Source: Clostridia bacterium (GTDB lineage: Bacteria > Bacillota > Clostridia > Oscillospirales > RGIG5299). From it: a stretch of 36,720 nucleotides of DNA. The number at the start of each line of letters is the position of its first letter. Position 1 is the first letter of the stretch. Location: contig JAFVQJ010000021.1 of assembly GCA_017504945.1 (NCBI GenBank), positions 1 to 36,720 of the forward strand, read 5' to 3'. Position numbers and translations under genes: made by a program. Below the pieces are notes generated by a model. It was not told where the DNA came from, did not search any database, and worked only from the letters and a program-made list of their open reading frames with translations. Shown piece by piece: positions 21,942 through 31,121 of the stretch.

Positions 21942-24900
21942 TCAGAAAAATGAAAGCTGTGAGCTTTCGGGGGTATCCTTGAAAACGCCCTCGTTGATGA
22001 GGGCTTCTGTAACCGTCTTGTTAACGCCGGTGCGGACTCTGAAGCTTTCAATGGTGGTAAATTCGCCGTTTGCTCTTTCCTTCGCAATCTGAACGGCTGC
22101 GTTTTCACCAACGCCCGCAAGACTCGAAAGGGGAGGCAAAAGTCTTTTATCGTCAATTACCTTGAATTTCGTCGCATCCGACTCGTAAAGGTCTATCGGT
22201 GCGAAATCAAAGCCGCGACGGTACATCTCAACGGCGGCGTCCATAACGGTGATCGAGTCCTTGTCCTTTGCGCTCGCCTCGGGATTGGCCTTTATCTCGG
22301 CGATCTTTGCCAAAACGGTATCCTCGCCCTTTGCCATTATCGCGCTGTCAAAATAGTCGCCGCGAACGGAAAAATAGGTAGCGTAGAACTGTAAGGGATA
22401 ATACACCTTGAAGTAGGCAATACGGAGCGCCATAGTAACGTAGGCAACGGCGTGAGCCTTGGGGAACATATATTTTATCTTTTTACAGGAGTCTATATAC
22501 CACTCGGGAACGCTGTGCTCCCTCATCAGCTCCTCCCATTCGGGCTTAAGCCCCTTGCCCTTACGTACAGCCTCCATAATAACGAAGGAGCTTTTCGGAG
22601 GAAGACCCTTCGAAATAAGGTATATCATAATATCGTCACGGGTGCAGACCGCTTCCTTAAGGGTAGCGGTTCCCGAGGTGATAAGGTCCTTCGCGTTTCC
22701 GAGCCAAACGTCGGTGCCGTGGGAAAGACCCGAAATACGAATAAGCTCCTCAATTGTGGTGGGCTTGGTGTCGGCAAGCATACCTCTTACGAATTCCGTT
22801 CCGAATTCGGGTATCAAAAGCGCGCCCGTCTTATCGGTAACGCTTTCGGGAAGCTCCTTAACGTATTTAAGCGCCTTGTTAGAGGTAAACAGACTCAAAA
22901 CGCCCTCGTCGTAGATGGGGATCTTCGTGGCGTCAATACCTGTAATATCCTCAAGCATTCTTATCATCGTCGGATCGTCGTGACCGAGGATATCAAGCTT
23001 CAAAAGGTTCTGGTCTATCTTATGATAGTCAAAGTGTGTGGTGAGAATAGGATTATCCGCATCGTCTGCGGGGTGCTGAATTGGGCAGAAATCGGTGATC
23101 TCCCTGTCGCGCGGCACAACTATAACTCCGCCGGGATGCTGACCCGTCGTGCGCTTTACTCCAAGACAGCCGCTTGCAACTCGCTCCACCTCAACGGTCG
23201 AAACGTTCATATTTCTTTCCTCGAAATATTTTTTTGCAAAGCCGAAGGCGGTCTTGTCGGCAAGCGAGCCTATGGTGCCCGCCCTGAAAACGTGACCCTC
23301 GCCGAAAAGCTCCTCAACGAACTTGTGAGCAACGGGCTGATATTCACCCGAGAAGTTAAGGTCTATATCGGGCGTCTTGTCGCCGTCAAAGCCTAAAAAG
23401 GTCTCAAAGGGAATATCCCAGCCGTCCTTCTTCATTCTCTCGCCGCAAACGGGACAGTCTGCCTCCGGCATATCCACACCCACGCCGCAGGCGGTCTTGG
23501 GCTCGAAATCGGAATATTTGCATTTGGGGCAAACGTAATGCGCCTTTAAGGAGTTTACCTCGGTAATACCCGAAAGATATGCGACGAATGAAGAGCCTAC
23601 CGAGCCTCGCGAGCCAACGAGATAGCCGTCGGAAAGCGACTTGTAAACGAGTTTCTGCGCTATCATATACATAACCGAGAAGCCGTTGCTGCAAATGGAG
23701 TTAAGCTCCTTTTCGATTCGTGCCTTAACGATATCGGGCAGGGGATCTCCGTATATCTCGTAAGCCTTATTATATGTAAGCTCTTTAAGCTGCTCCTCCG
23801 AGTTTTCAATAACGGGAGGACAGAACTCATCTGAAATGGGCTTAATAACCTCTATCATCTCGGCAATTTTTGCGGGATTACCGATAACCGCATCGTAGGC
23901 GTCGTCCTTATCAAGATAATCAAATTCCGCAAGCATCTCGTCGGTGGTACGGTAGTAAAGGGGAGGCTGCGAGTCGGCATCGGAAAATCCAAGCCCGCCC
24001 ATAATAACGCGTCTGAATATCTCGTCGCGCTCGTTTAAGAAGTGGACGTCGCCCGTGGCAACGAAAAGCCTTCCGGTATTTTTTGCAATGCGTATAATGC
24101 GCCTTACGATATCGCGAAGCGCATCTTCGCCCGAAAGCTTCTGACGGTCGCCCCTTATAAGATAGTAGTCGTTCTTTATCGGTTGGACCTCAAGATAATC
24201 GTACATTTTAATAGCCTCGATTATCTCCTCGTCGGTTTTGCCGTCCAATATCATTTTATAAAGTTCGCCCTCCGAGCAGGCGCTGCCTATAATAATACCC
24301 TCTCGGTATTTCTCCACCATGCTCCTTGTAACCATCGGACGTGCCTTGTAAAGATTGTCAACGCAGCTTTCGCTTACCATCTTATAAAGGTTTTTAAGAC
24401 CTGCCGCGTTTTTAACGAGGAAGATTATATGACTGTATGAAACCTTTTGCTTTTTCTCGCGAAGCTCCTTGAAATTATCCTCAACGAGATAGCCCTCCAT
24501 ACCGTATATTATCTTTATATCCTTGCCCTTTGCCGCCTTCATGGCATCGGGGAAGCTCTGCACTACGCCGTGGTCGGTAATGGCAATAGCCTTATGACCG
24601 TAGTCAAGGGCGCGCTTGACAAGCTCCTCTGCCGAGGCAATGGCGTCCATCGACGACATATTGGTGTGGCAGTGAAGCTCAATTCTCTTATCGGTGGCGT
24701 TATCCGTCTTTTTGGGAGGCTCTGTCTCCTCAATGCAAAGCGGCTTGATAAGATTCATACGCTTGAACTGATCGTACTCAAGCGAGCCCATCACCTTAAC
24801 GTGCATTCCGTTTTTAAGCCTTAAGGGAACCTCCTCAAGCTTATCCGCGTAATCGAATATCTTAACCTTAAGCGAGCCGGTGTAATCGGTAACGTTAAAG

Positions 24901-25658
24901 AGTATTATCATGCGTCTGCCGTCCTTGGTAACGCGGTTTTCGTCCTTGTTATAGCCAAAGACAGTGCCCTCGAAGCAGATGTTGGTCGCCTCGAAGTCAA
25001 GCTCCTTTATGGGAGTGGGAAGCATCTGTGTATTATATCCGTAAACGGTAGCCTCGGTAACCGTCTTTTTCTCTCGAAAACGGTTATAGCCGCTTTTTTG
25101 CGGCTTTTTCTCGGTCTTAAGAGAGGGAAGCACCTCAAGCTCCTTTGCCGAGATCTTATATTCAGAAAGCTCCTTTTCGATTTCGGCTTTAATATCGGTG
25201 TTGCAGTCGCACTCAAACTCGACCTTGAGCCTTCCGCCGAAGGTAAACGATAAAAATCCCGCAATATCGTCGCAATTTATTGCGGCAAGACTGTGATGCG
25301 ATTTAAAAACGACGGTATTATCCGCAAGAGATATCTCCGCATCAGCAAGACAGCCGAACACCGCGCGGTTTTCCATAAGCATGAGAGAATCGGTGATATT
25401 TTCGGGAGTAAGCTCACTCTCACTGTAACGCGGAAGGATATTTACCGAATTGAAGTGATAAAAATCCACCAGCCCGTGCGAGAGCTTTGCAATATTTTTT
25501 GCCGAAATATAGCGCTCAAGCTCTGCGGTAACGGTAAGCGCCCTCGTATCCTTCTTAAGGACGATATGATGACTTAAAGCGGCGTCGAAAATATCGGCGG
25601 CGCCGCCCTGTTCCACGTATTCTTTAAAGATTTCCTTTAAGCTTCTTTGACTCTGCAT
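21942..25658 (-). CDS. polC: DNA polymerase III, PolC type, without exonuclease domain
   Basis: This is the replicative polymerase of low-GC Gram-positives, 1238 aa where about 1430 is usual. Domains: N-terminal region (1-225), OB fold (about 228-310), PHP domain (RIELHCHTN with His329/His331, AITDHG, GMEGYLVED, GSACSEGE, ATGDVHFLN at about 535-542), palm and fingers with GSRGSVGSS (682-690), a zinc knuckle (Cys710, 713, 735, 738) and catalytic PDIDLNFSG (Asp764, Asp766). The C-terminal QLSFF is a beta-clamp motif. In ordinary PolC a DnaQ-like exonuclease with DxETTG is inserted in the PHP domain. Here YLVEDNFKELREKKQKVSYSH bridges directly and no DxE motif is found. Ribosome binding site is weak; nine bases after ispG. 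Confidence 0.95.
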   Translation of the reverse strand: MQSQRSLKEIFKEYVEQGGAADIFDAALSHHIVLKKDTRALTVTAELERYISAKNIAKLSHGLVDFYHFNSVNILPRYSESELTPENITDSLMLMENRAVFGCLADAEISLADNTVVFKSHHSLAAINCDDIAGFLSFTFGGRLKVEFECDCNTDIKAEIEKELSEYKISAKELEVLPSLKTEKKPQKSGYNRFREKKTVTEATVYGYNTQMLPTPIKELDFEATNICFEGTVFGYNKDENRVTKDGRRMIILFNVTDYTGSLKVKIFDYADKLEEVPLRLKNGMHVKVMGSLEYDQFKRMNLIKPLCIEETEPPKKTDNATDKRIELHCHTNMSSMDAIASAEELVKRALDYGHKAIAITDHGVVQSFPDAMKAAKGKDIKIIYGMEGYLVEDNFKELREKKQKVSYSHIIFLVKNAAGLKNLYKMVSESCVDNLYKARPMVTRSMVEKYREGIIIGSACSEGELYKMILDGKTDEEIIEAIKMYDYLEVQPIKNDYYLIRGDRQKLSGEDALRDIVRRIIRIAKNTGRLFVATGDVHFLNERDEIFRRVIMGGLGFSDADSQPPLYYRTTDEMLAEFDYLDKDDAYDAVIGNPAKIAEMIEVIKPISDEFCPPVIENSEEQLKELTYNKAYEIYGDPLPDIVKARIEKELNSICSNGFSVMYMIAQKLVYKSLSDGYLVGSRGSVGSSFVAYLSGITEVNSLKAHYVCPKCKYSDFEPKTACGVGVDMPEADCPVCGERMKKDGWDIPFETFLGFDGDKTPDIDLNFSGEYQPVAHKFVEELFGEGHVFRAGTIGSLADKTAFGFAKKYFEERNMNVSTVEVERVASGCLGVKRTTGQHPGGVIVVPRDREITDFCPIQHPADDADNPILTTHFDYHKIDQNLLKLDILGHDDPTMIRMLEDITGIDATKIPIYDEGVLSLFTSNKALKYVKELPESVTDKTGALLIPEFGTEFVRGMLADTKPTTIEELIRISGLSHGTDVWLGNAKDLITSGTATLKEAVCTRDDIMIYLISKGLPPKSSFVIMEAVRKGKGLKPEWEELMREHSVPEWYIDSCKKIKYMFPKAHAVAYVTMALRIAYFKVYYPLQFYATYFSVRGDYFDSAIMAKGEDTVLAKIAEIKANPEASAKDKDSITVMDAAVEMYRRGFDFAPIDLYESDATKFKVIDDKRLLPPLSSLAGVGENAAVQIAKERANGEFTTIESFRVRTGVNKTVTEALINEGVFKDTPESSQLSFF
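21952..21968 (-). terminator. Possible terminator overlapping the end of polC
   Basis: On the minus strand GAAAGC, TCACA, GCTTTC is followed by ATTTTTC and the TGA stop. The hairpin is inside the last codons (ESSQLS). Without it no terminator separates polC from the his promoter. Confidence 0.35.
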
Positions 25659-25667
25659 TAAACAAAC

Positions 25668-26705
25668 CTACATTTTTTCTATTTCCGAAAGCAAAGCGGA
25701 AATTATCTCGTCCTCTTTTACCTTCCTTACGATTTCGCCCTTCTTAAATAAGAGCGCGTCGCCGTCGCCGCCGGCAATTCCGATATCGGCGTCCCTTGCC
25801 TCACCCGGACCGTTCACCGCGCAGCCCATGACCGCAACCTTAAGCGGCTTATCTATTCCGGTAAGACGTTCCTCGACCTCTTTCGCAATGGAAATAAGGT
25901 CTATCCTCGTTCTTCCGCAGGTGGGACAGGAAACTATCTCTATTCCCTTGTGAATTCCCGCCGCCGAAAGAATTCCGTAAGCCGCGGGAACCTCCTTTTC
26001 GGGCTCTGCCGTAAGAGAAACTCTCAAGGTATCGCCGATACCGTCGAGTAAAAGCGAGCCTATTCCCACTGCCGACTTTATAATGCCCTGCCTCTCGGTG
26101 CCCGCCTCGGTAACTCCGAGATGAAGCGGATAAGGCGAGCGCTTTGCCATCAGCCTGTAAGCCGCGACGTTTATCGGCACACTCGAGGCCTTAAGCGAAA
26201 TGCAAATGTCGTCAAAATCGCAATCGTTGAGTATCTTAATATTTTCAAATGCGCTTTCGACCATCGCCTCTGCTGTAACGCCGCCGTATTTTTTATGTAG
26301 CTCTCTTGAGAGCGAGCCGCCGTTAACGCCAACTCTTATCGGAATTTCTCTTTCCTTGCATTTTGCGGCAATAAGCGCGACCTTGTCCTTTGGCATATTT
26401 CCGGGGTTTATCCTTATCTTGTCCGCGCCCGCCTCGATAGCGGCGAGAGCAAGACGGTAATCAAAGTGAATATCGGCAACGAAGGGAACGTCAACGAGCC
26501 GTTTTATCTCCCTTATTGCCTCTGCTGCCTCCAAATCGGGAACGGCGGCTCTAACGATATCACAGCCAAGCTCTTTCAGGCGGCATATCTGCATTACCGA
26601 CGCTTTAACGTCGGCAGTTTTGGTATTGAGCATCGACTGAACGGCGATCCTCTCGCCGCCGCCGATAAAAATATTTCCGACTCTTATCTTTTTTAAGCTT
26701 GCCAT
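25668..26705 (-). CDS. ispG: HMBPP synthase (MEP pathway, step 7)
   Basis: This flavodoxin/ferredoxin-dependent iron-sulfur enzyme converts ME-cPP to HMBPP. The 345-aa length is bacterial. The cluster ligands are seen in VSCPTCGRTRIDL (CxxC) and AVMGCAVNGPGEA (third Cys), with the conserved Glu after GPG. The barrel part shows FVADIHFDYRLALAAIEAG and RINPGNM. The ATG is 12 bases after rseP. Together with dxr it shows isoprenoids are made by the MEP route. Confidence 0.96.
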   Translation of the reverse strand: MASLKKIRVGNIFIGGGERIAVQSMLNTKTADVKASVMQICRLKELGCDIVRAAVPDLEAAEAIREIKRLVDVPFVADIHFDYRLALAAIEAGADKIRINPGNMPKDKVALIAAKCKEREIPIRVGVNGGSLSRELHKKYGGVTAEAMVESAFENIKILNDCDFDDICISLKASSVPINVAAYRLMAKRSPYPLHLGVTEAGTERQGIIKSAVGIGSLLLDGIGDTLRVSLTAEPEKEVPAAYGILSAAGIHKGIEIVSCPTCGRTRIDLISIAKEVEERLTGIDKPLKVAVMGCAVNGPGEARDADIGIAGGDGDALLFKKGEIVRKVKEDEIISALLSEIEKM

Positions 26706-26717
26706 AAAATCAGACCC

Positions 26718-27818
26718 TTAAACGAATAGATAGAAAACGTCCTTAAGCACTATAAAGATCATAAATGCAAACAGCAAAATAAATCCTGCCGCGTTCAAGA
26801 TCGTATATAGCTTTTCGGGAACGGGCTTTTTAAATATCGCCTCGTATATCAAAAATACAACGTGACCGCCGTCAAGCGCGGGGAAGGGAAGCAGATTCAT
26901 AACTCCGAGATTTATCGAGATGAGATAAAGATATGAAAGAAGCATAAAGACAACGTCTGAAACGCTTTCTGCCTGCGATACCGAGTCGTTTATGGCACCG
27001 CCGACACCCACGATGCTCGACATATTCGAAACGGGGATCTTTCCGGTAATAAGCCCCGCAAGAGTACGGTATACCATCTTTACCGAGCCTACAGTCTCCT
27101 TAAAGGAGTAATCAAGCACGTTACCGACCGTTTTTTCAACGCCGTAAACGCTGAAATCGGCAATAAGCCCTTTAGAACCGTTTTGCTCTATCTGATGGAA
27201 CTTAACGTCTTCAAGAACTATCTCCTTAAGCTCCGTCACGTCCTCATCGGGATTCATATCGCGCAAAACGGTAATATCCACCGTCTCATCCTGACAAAGA
27301 CCCAGAATGTAGTTTATATCGGAGCGAATTGTAACAGCCTCGCCGTTTATCTTAATTATTCTGTCATACTGCATAAGACCGCCCTCGGCGTTTGAAACGG
27401 GCGGGACCTCCTGCTCATAGCCGGGGATATTGAGGGTATTGAATTTTGCAACCATAGTGGTGGGCACGAGGTTGTAAAAGCAGCTCACGGTAACCACTAC
27501 GGCAATAAAGCCGAGCAGCAAATTCATCGCGGCGCCCGAAACCACAACTATAAATCTTTTCCACACCTTCGCGGCGGAAAAGGAACGGGGACTTTCGGAA
27601 TACTCCTCCTCGCCCTCCATCTTGCAAAAGCCGCCGATGGGAAAAAGACGGAGCGAATAAAGAGTTTCCTTGCCCTGCTTTTTGAATATCAGCGGACCCA
27701 TACCGATAGCAAACTCGGTAACCTTTATTTTAAAAGCCTTCGCGGCTATAAAATGACCGAATTCGTGAATAACGGTGAGAAACATTATAAGTAAAAGGGT
27801 ATATAAAAAGCCTATGAT
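26718..27818 (-). CDS. rseP: RIP metalloprotease RseP, apparent non-AUG start
   Basis: This site-2 membrane protease cleaves anti-sigma factors and signal-peptide remnants. The zinc motif HEFGH lies in the first helix, a PDZ domain in the middle, and MNLLPFPALDGGH in the C-terminal helix supplies the third ligand. The first AUG (27785) would remove half of helix 1 and has no ribosome binding site. The frame is open upstream only to a TAG, and AAGGAG (27825-27830) lies six bases before ATC (27818) and nine before ATA (27815). Starting there gives IGFLYTLLLIMFLTVIHEF, a complete first helix as in other RseP. I infer initiation at ATC or ATA, or a point change from ATG. It is 366 or 365 aa. Confidence 0.88.
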   Translation of the reverse strand: MIGFLYTLLLIMFLTVIHEFGHFIAAKAFKIKVTEFAIGMGPLIFKKQGKETLYSLRLFPIGGFCKMEGEEEYSESPRSFSAAKVWKRFIVVVSGAAMNLLLGFIAVVVTVSCFYNLVPTTMVAKFNTLNIPGYEQEVPPVSNAEGGLMQYDRIIKINGEAVTIRSDINYILGLCQDETVDITVLRDMNPDEDVTELKEIVLEDVKFHQIEQNGSKGLIADFSVYGVEKTVGNVLDYSFKETVGSVKMVYRTLAGLITGKIPVSNMSSIVGVGGAINDSVSQAESVSDVVFMLLSYLYLISINLGVMNLLPFPALDGGHVVFLIYEAIFKKPVPEKLYTILNAAGFILLFAFMIFIVLKDVFYLFV

Positions 27819-27834
27819 AACCTACTCCTTAAAG

Positions 27835-28992
27835 TTATTTGCAGTATTTGCAAAAAACGTCGCTTTTAACCTGCTTTTCAACGGCAAGTATCTGCTCTGC
27901 CGACGTTATTTTTTCAGCCCTGTGGCTGACAAGCGTATCGCAAACGATATCGGAAATATCGTTATATCCTATTTTTCTGTTAAGGAAAAGACTTACAGCC
28001 TCCTCGTTTGCGGCGTTTAGCGCCGTAGGCATGGTGCCGCCCACCTCAATGGCGTTCATAAATGCCTCAAGACCGGTAAAGGTCTTGTAATCGGGCTTGT
28101 AGAAGGTAAGCTTTCCGCAGTCGGTAAGGGAGAGCGACTTTGCGGGGGAGGGGCATCTCATCGGATAGGTCACCGCAAGCTGAATGGGAACTCTCATATC
28201 GGGAACACCCATCTGACCTATAACGCTGCCGTCCTCAAACTCAACGGCGGAGTGCAAAATGCTCTCTCTGTGAATAACTATCTCTATCTGCGAGGGCGAA
28301 ACGCCAAACAGCCAATAAGCCTCTATAAACTCAAGCCCCTTGTTTATAAGAGTCGAGCTGTCTATCGTTATCTTGGCGCCCATATCCCAGTTGGGATGCT
28401 TAAGCGCCTTTTCGGGAGTGATCCCTTTAAGCTCCTCTCTCGTCTTTCCGAAAAACGGGCCGCCCGACGCGGTGAGTATTATCTTTTTTATTTTGTTCTC
28501 GCCCGCGCCCATAAGCGACTGAAATATCGCCGAATGCTCGCTGTCAACGGGAATTATCTTAACACCCTTCTTTTTTGCAAGCGGCATAATTATCTCGCCT
28601 GCGCAAACGAGGGTCTCCTTGTTTGCAAGACCGATATCCTTGCCCGCCTCAATAGCGGCAATGGTGGGGAGTATGCCTATCATGCCCACAAGCGAGGTTA
28701 TAACGAGGTCGGCACTCTTTTCCTGTGCGGCGGCAATAACGCCGTCCATGCCGGATACTACCTTGGTGGAGGTGTCAGCCACCCTCAATTTAAGCTCGCT
28801 TGCCTTATCGGTATCGTAAACGGCAACGAGCTTTGGCTTAAACTGTCTTATTTGCTTTTCCAAAAGCTCAATGTTGCTTTTGGCGGCAAGCGCCGTGATC
28901 TCAAAGCCGTTGTGAGCGGCGACCTCGAGCGACTGAACGCCTATCGAGCCGGTAGAGCCTATAACGGCAATTTTTTTAAAAGCCTTTCGCAA
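27835..28992 (-). CDS. dxr: DXP reductoisomerase
   Basis: This is the second step of the MEP pathway: DXP to MEP with NADPH. It has 385 aa from a TTG at 28992, chosen because AAAGGA lies eight bases upstream and the product then starts RKAFKKIAVIGSTGSIG, as usual. A TTG at 29010 has no ribosome binding site. Motifs: GSTGSIG (NADPH), GLANKETLVCAGE, PVDSEHSAIFQ and TIDSSTLINKGLEFIEA (metal and substrate site). It lies between cdsA and rseP, the standard place. Confidence 0.95.
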   Translation of the reverse strand: MRKAFKKIAVIGSTGSIGVQSLEVAAHNGFEITALAAKSNIELLEKQIRQFKPKLVAVYDTDKASELKLRVADTSTKVVSGMDGVIAAAQEKSADLVITSLVGMIGILPTIAAIEAGKDIGLANKETLVCAGEIIMPLAKKKGVKIIPVDSEHSAIFQSLMGAGENKIKKIILTASGGPFFGKTREELKGITPEKALKHPNWDMGAKITIDSSTLINKGLEFIEAYWLFGVSPSQIEIVIHRESILHSAVEFEDGSVIGQMGVPDMRVPIQLAVTYPMRCPSPAKSLSLTDCGKLTFYKPDYKTFTGLEAFMNAIEVGGTMPTALNAANEEAVSLFLNRKIGYNDISDIVCDTLVSHRAEKITSAEQILAVEKQVKSDVFCKYCK

Positions 28993-29049
28993 AGCGAAAC
29001 ATCCTTTCAAAAGGAATTACAGGTTTATTTTATTCAAAAGCCCGGAGTG

Positions 29050-29859
29050 TTATACCGGGCTGATGATGTTAAAAATTATGAATATGTAGGGCGCAACGAA
29101 AATAAGACTGTCAAACCTGTCAAAAACACCGCCGTGCCCGGGGATAACGTTTCCGAAGTCCTTAATGTTGAAGGTGCGCTTTATTATCGAAGCGATAAGA
29201 TCGCCCATCTGCGAAATCACCGAGGCGCCGATCGCCATGGGAAGCACAACGTAATATTTGTAATCGGCAACGTCGATGAGTCTGAAGCAAAGTGTGCAGA
29301 TAAACACGCCGATAACGGCAAAGATAACACCGCCTATCGCACCCTCCACCGTCTTTTTCGGGCTTATTAACGGACAAAGCTTGTGGCGCCCGAACAGCGA
29401 GCCTACGATATAGGCGCCGCAATCGGTCATCCAGGCGCTTATAAACACCAAGAAGAGATAGTAAAGACCGTGTTCCATCTCGCGAAGCGGCACTATTATC
29501 GAGAAAAAGAAGGAGATTATCGTAGAAATGGTGGCGACAACGCAAACGTGCTTAAAATTAAAGGTTTTGAAGAAAATGATATTAACGAAAAATATCACCA
29601 GGCAAAACACGTAAGCCGCCGCAAGCATATGACCTATCGAGATGCGTGCCAAAAAAGGCATAACGACCGAGAGGATAATGCCGCAGACCATAAGAGAACG
29701 GCCCTCAAAATATTTTGTTGACTTAAGCGCCTCGAAAACGGCGCAGGCCGAAAGCAGTGCAACACCGATGCTCAGCACCCACGGCAGATGTGAAAACAGT
29801 ATAAAGCATAAGAACACCGCAATTATAACGATTGCGGAAATTAGCCGCTTGACAAACAA
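29050..29859 (-). CDS. cdsA: Phosphatidate cytidylyltransferase
   Basis: The enzyme makes CDP-diacylglycerol from CTP and phosphatidic acid at the membrane. It has 269 aa with about seven or eight hydrophobic segments. The family signature near the C-terminus is present: SIIKRTFNIKDFGNVIPGHG followed by GVFDRFDS. CGALIVG-like DCGAYIVGSLFGRHKLCP and SPKKTVEGAIGG are also typical. The start is TTG at 29859, with GGAGG nine bases upstream inside the end of uppS; the uppS stop is two bases away. Confidence 0.95.
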   Translation of the reverse strand: MFVKRLISAIVIIAVFLCFILFSHLPWVLSIGVALLSACAVFEALKSTKYFEGRSLMVCGIILSVVMPFLARISIGHMLAAAYVFCLVIFFVNIIFFKTFNFKHVCVVATISTIISFFFSIIVPLREMEHGLYYLFLVFISAWMTDCGAYIVGSLFGRHKLCPLISPKKTVEGAIGGVIFAVIGVFICTLCFRLIDVADYKYYVVLPMAIGASVISQMGDLIASIIKRTFNIKDFGNVIPGHGGVFDRFDSLIFVAPYIFIIFNIISPV

Positions 29860-29861
29860 TG

Positions 29862-30572
29862 TCAGATACCTCCGAAACGTCTGTTCCTTTTGTTAAATTC
29901 CGTAACGGCGCGAATGAGATCGTCCTTTGTAAAATCGGGCCAAAGCACGCCGTCAAAATAAAATTCCGAATAAGCGCTCTGCCAGAGGAGAAAGTTTGAA
30001 AGCCTCTGCTCACCGCTCGGTCTTATAATAAGATCGGCGTGCGGCGACTCCTTGGTAAAGATCTCTCTTTCAAGCGTCTTTTCATCTATTTCGTCAATTA
30101 AAAGCTCGCCGTGCTGCACCTTTTTTGCAACCTCTCTTGCGGCAAAGGCGATCTCCTGCCTTCCGCCGTAGTTAATGGCGATATAAACGGTAAGCTTTTC
30201 GTTCTTACCGCTCTTTTCCTCGCATTTTTTCATTTTCTCAACGAGCGTATCGGAAAGACGGCTCCTGTCGCCGATAAACTTAATAACGATATCGTGCTTA
30301 TCGGTGGTGGCAATAAGCCTGTCGAGATGCAGCTCAAAAAGCTGCATAAGGCTTTTGATCTCGTCTGCGGGACGGCTCCAGTTTTCGGTTGAAAATGCGT
30401 AAAAGGTAAGGAATTTAATATCGGTTTCCTTTTCGGCGTAGACGATAATGTCCTCCATCACCCTTGCGCCCTCTTTATGACCGGCAGAGCGGGGAAGCCC
30501 TCTCAATTTAGCCCAACGGCCGTTGCCGTCCATAATAATACCGATATGCTCGGGCCAAACAAGATAACTCAA
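29862..30572 (-). CDS. uppS: Undecaprenyl diphosphate synthase
   Basis: This cis-prenyltransferase makes the C55 lipid carrier for cell-wall synthesis. It has 236 aa. The P-loop-like GIIMDGNGRWAKLRG opens the protein, and YAFSTENWSRP, NYGGRQEI and the substrate Arg region DLIIRPSGEQRLSNFLLWQS follow. The start is TTG at 30572, overlapping the frr stop (TTGA); the first AUG would delete the catalytic Asp region's upstream strand. Confidence 0.96.
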   Translation of the reverse strand: MSYLVWPEHIGIIMDGNGRWAKLRGLPRSAGHKEGARVMEDIIVYAEKETDIKFLTFYAFSTENWSRPADEIKSLMQLFELHLDRLIATTDKHDIVIKFIGDRSRLSDTLVEKMKKCEEKSGKNEKLTVYIAINYGGRQEIAFAAREVAKKVQHGELLIDEIDEKTLEREIFTKESPHADLIIRPSGEQRLSNFLLWQSAYSEFYFDGVLWPDFTKDDLIRAVTEFNKRNRRFGGI

Positions 30573-31120
30573 AGCTCCATGAGCTCCTTTTCTTTTTTAG
30601 CTGCGATAGCGTCAATATCCTTGCAGGCGTTATCGGTGATATCCTGAATATCCTTTTCGATCTTTTTAAGATCGTCCTCGGTGATCTCGCTCTTTTTCTT
30701 CATATCCTTGAATTTGTCAATGGCATCTCTGCGGACAGAGCGTACGGCGACCTTGGAATCCTCGGCGTATCTTTTGACGTCCTTTGTAAGCTCGCGGCGA
30801 CGGTCCTCGGTAAGCGGGGGAAAATTAAGTCTTATAGCCTTGCCGTCGTTCTGGGGATTTATTCCGAGATCAGAAGCCAAAATAGCCTTCTCAACGAGCT
30901 TGACGGCAGAAGCGTCCCACGGGGTAATAAGAAGGGAGCGTGCGTCGGGGGTAGAGATAGCGGCGATCTGGTTGATGGGAGTCTGTGCTCCGTAATAGTC
31001 GATGGATATTCTGTCAAGCACGGCGGGAGAAGCCTTGCCTGCTCTTATAGTAGAGAGATTAGAGGTAAGTGCATCCTTGGTCTTCTGGATCTTTGCCTTG
31101 ATTTCATCGTAGTTAGCCAT
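30569..31120 (-). CDS. frr: Ribosome recycling factor
   Basis: RRF splits post-termination ribosomes with EF-G. It has 183 aa from the ATG at 31120; AAAGGAG nine bases upstream lies in the last codons of pyrH. Seen are LSTIRAGKASPAVLDRI, YYGAQTPINQIA, and SEITEDDLKKIEKDIQDITD in the long three-helix bundle. The pyrH stop is one base before the start. Confidence 0.97.
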   Translation of the reverse strand: MANYDEIKAKIQKTKDALTSNLSTIRAGKASPAVLDRISIDYYGAQTPINQIAAISTPDARSLLITPWDASAVKLVEKAILASDLGINPQNDGKAIRLNFPPLTEDRRRELTKDVKRYAEDSKVAVRSVRRDAIDKFKDMKKKSEITEDDLKKIEKDIQDITDNACKDIDAIAAKKEKELMEL

Positions 31121-31121
31121 A

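Noticed and set aside
22452..23396. Plus-strand open frame of 314 codons
   Set aside because: Antisense to the polymerase core of polC. No signal of its own.
28252..29370. Plus-strand open frame of 372 codons
   Set aside because: Spans dxr and cdsA in antisense. Composition is that of a shadow frame.
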